Shown here: one piece after another, positions 63,057 to 64,000 of the stretch
Layout: every line of letters begins with the position of its first letter
How positions within the stretch are numbered: the first letter of the stretch is position 1
Assembly: GCF_030848805.1 (NCBI RefSeq)
Contig: NC_092359.1
Coordinates: 16,605,102 to 16,669,101 of the forward strand
Direction of reading: 5' to 3'
DNA from: Temnothorax longispinosus
Taxonomy: Eukaryota > Arthropoda > Insecta > Hymenoptera > Formicidae
Length of the DNA: 64,000 bases
Position numbers and translations under genes: made by a program
The notes under the pieces: model-generated
What the model saw: the letters and a program-made list of their open reading frames with translations, nothing else
Told to the model about the DNA's origin: nothing
Database searches by the model: none

Positions 63057-64000
63057 ATTTCTCAAGTACAACCTAAGAACGGGACGAAAAAAACAACATA
63101 TGTATATATGAGCGCCGGTGGACCGTCGTCCTGATAATTTAGAATCAACACTGAAAGCATCGGATATTTACACGTTGAAAGTATCGCGAATTCAAACGAT
63201 ATCCCTAATAACATAGTATACGCCTACTTTTTACCAACGTAAAAATTTATTCTAGACGAACAATATTTTCAAACTCTCTTGCGTTTCAATCTCGATCCTT
63301 TCGTTGCCGAAATTACTGACACGCGAATACGAAAGAGTAAAAAGCGGTCTCTCGTTAGGTATTGATAAAATTACTTGATAATTTTGATAACTATCAAACT
63401 GTCGGAAATAAATGATCGCACGTGTCGTGGCAACAAGAGAATCAAAAAGATATAAAGACGCTCATTCGTTTATATAAATTATATACGATAAAAAGTATTT
63501 CGCAATATAATATATCCAATAAAATATATTTTAATAAAATATACTTGTTTTTTTTTGGCGCTCATAAGAGAAGAGTTAATAATTATCTCTTAAACGAGAT
63601 TACTTCTCACGCTAGAGTACAAAAGCTGATTGTATCAAAAAGTAAATTCGACAATAAATAATAATCAGATCTACATTACCGTTGACGGAAAATTATTTCT
63701 TAAAAACGCGGCCAACAATTACAAATTTATTTCTAATCGTTACATAATAATCGATTGATTGTGTTGTGTGCTATCTAGTCCTCTACGTGCGCAATAACGA
63801 TTTTATTCATATCTATAGAGCTTTCTTTGGTACGAAAAATATATTTGAGATAGAATGCGCATTTTATCGCTTAAAAGGGAGCGATTCTAATTTATAATAT
63901 ATATGTATATACGCCTCTCCTGACCGTCGTCTTTATATAAATTAATATTTTAAACGATATAAAGACAAAGAGTTATGAGTATTAAATGTCATAATAAAAT
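63057..64000. other. Non-coding stretch
   Basis: A 79-codon plus-strand frame at 63422-63661 is Lys/Asn/Tyr-rich with no domain and is probably chance in AT-rich DNA. No element ends were found. Confidence 0.4.

Overview
This window looks like an insect genome, most likely a hymenopteran and plausibly an ant. It is AT-rich but keeps frequent CpG and CGCG runs, so CpG is not depleted. It has long dinucleotide microsatellites and many short non-autonomous DNA transposons with TA or TTAA target sites. The taxon is an inference; no protein in the window identifies it.

The window is a gene desert, or intronic or intergenic DNA. No open reading frame can be assigned to a known host protein. The longest ones are low-complexity translations of the (CA)n/(GCAC)n block at 22930-23365, or chance frames in CpG-rich stretches. 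The one place where I see host-like coding structure is the minus strand at 56476-57662. It holds diverged tandem copies of a short acidic exon. One copy has an acceptor and a donor in phase with a terminal exon that encodes a basic Cys-X-Cys tail, followed by a stop and AATAAA. I do not recognise the product.

Most recognisable content is mobile or repetitive. TA-flanked inverted-repeat elements lie at 731-1037, 39865-40083, 55692-55820 and 61794-62287; the last two are one family. TTAA-flanked piggyBac-type elements lie at 41976-42184 and 54150-55085. Other hairpin-like elements lie at 6626-6857, 51648-51770 and 52710-52819, the last one full of TGACGTCA motifs. At 31236-31826 a tRNA-derived SINE with a target-site duplication sits inside an inverted-repeat element. 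At 49650-51042 there is a rearranged non-LTR retrotransposon on the minus strand, with an endonuclease fragment, a post-RT fragment and a duplicated segment around the endonuclease. A (TG)n tract lies at its 3' end.

Tandem duplications lie at 10352-11005 (about 330 bp unit), 24745-25029 (about 142 bp unit) and, in degenerate form, 62869-63056. An element-like region at 12075-12995 carries five copies of a TAATATGAGATA-type motif. CpG-rich stretches at about 3960-4350, 14200-14850, 26430-26780, 33750-34110, 36060-37620 and 51880-53170 are the best places to look for promoters or first exons, but no transcription start can be fixed from sequence alone. A cluster of nuclear-receptor half-sites and GATA sites lies at 8745-8869.
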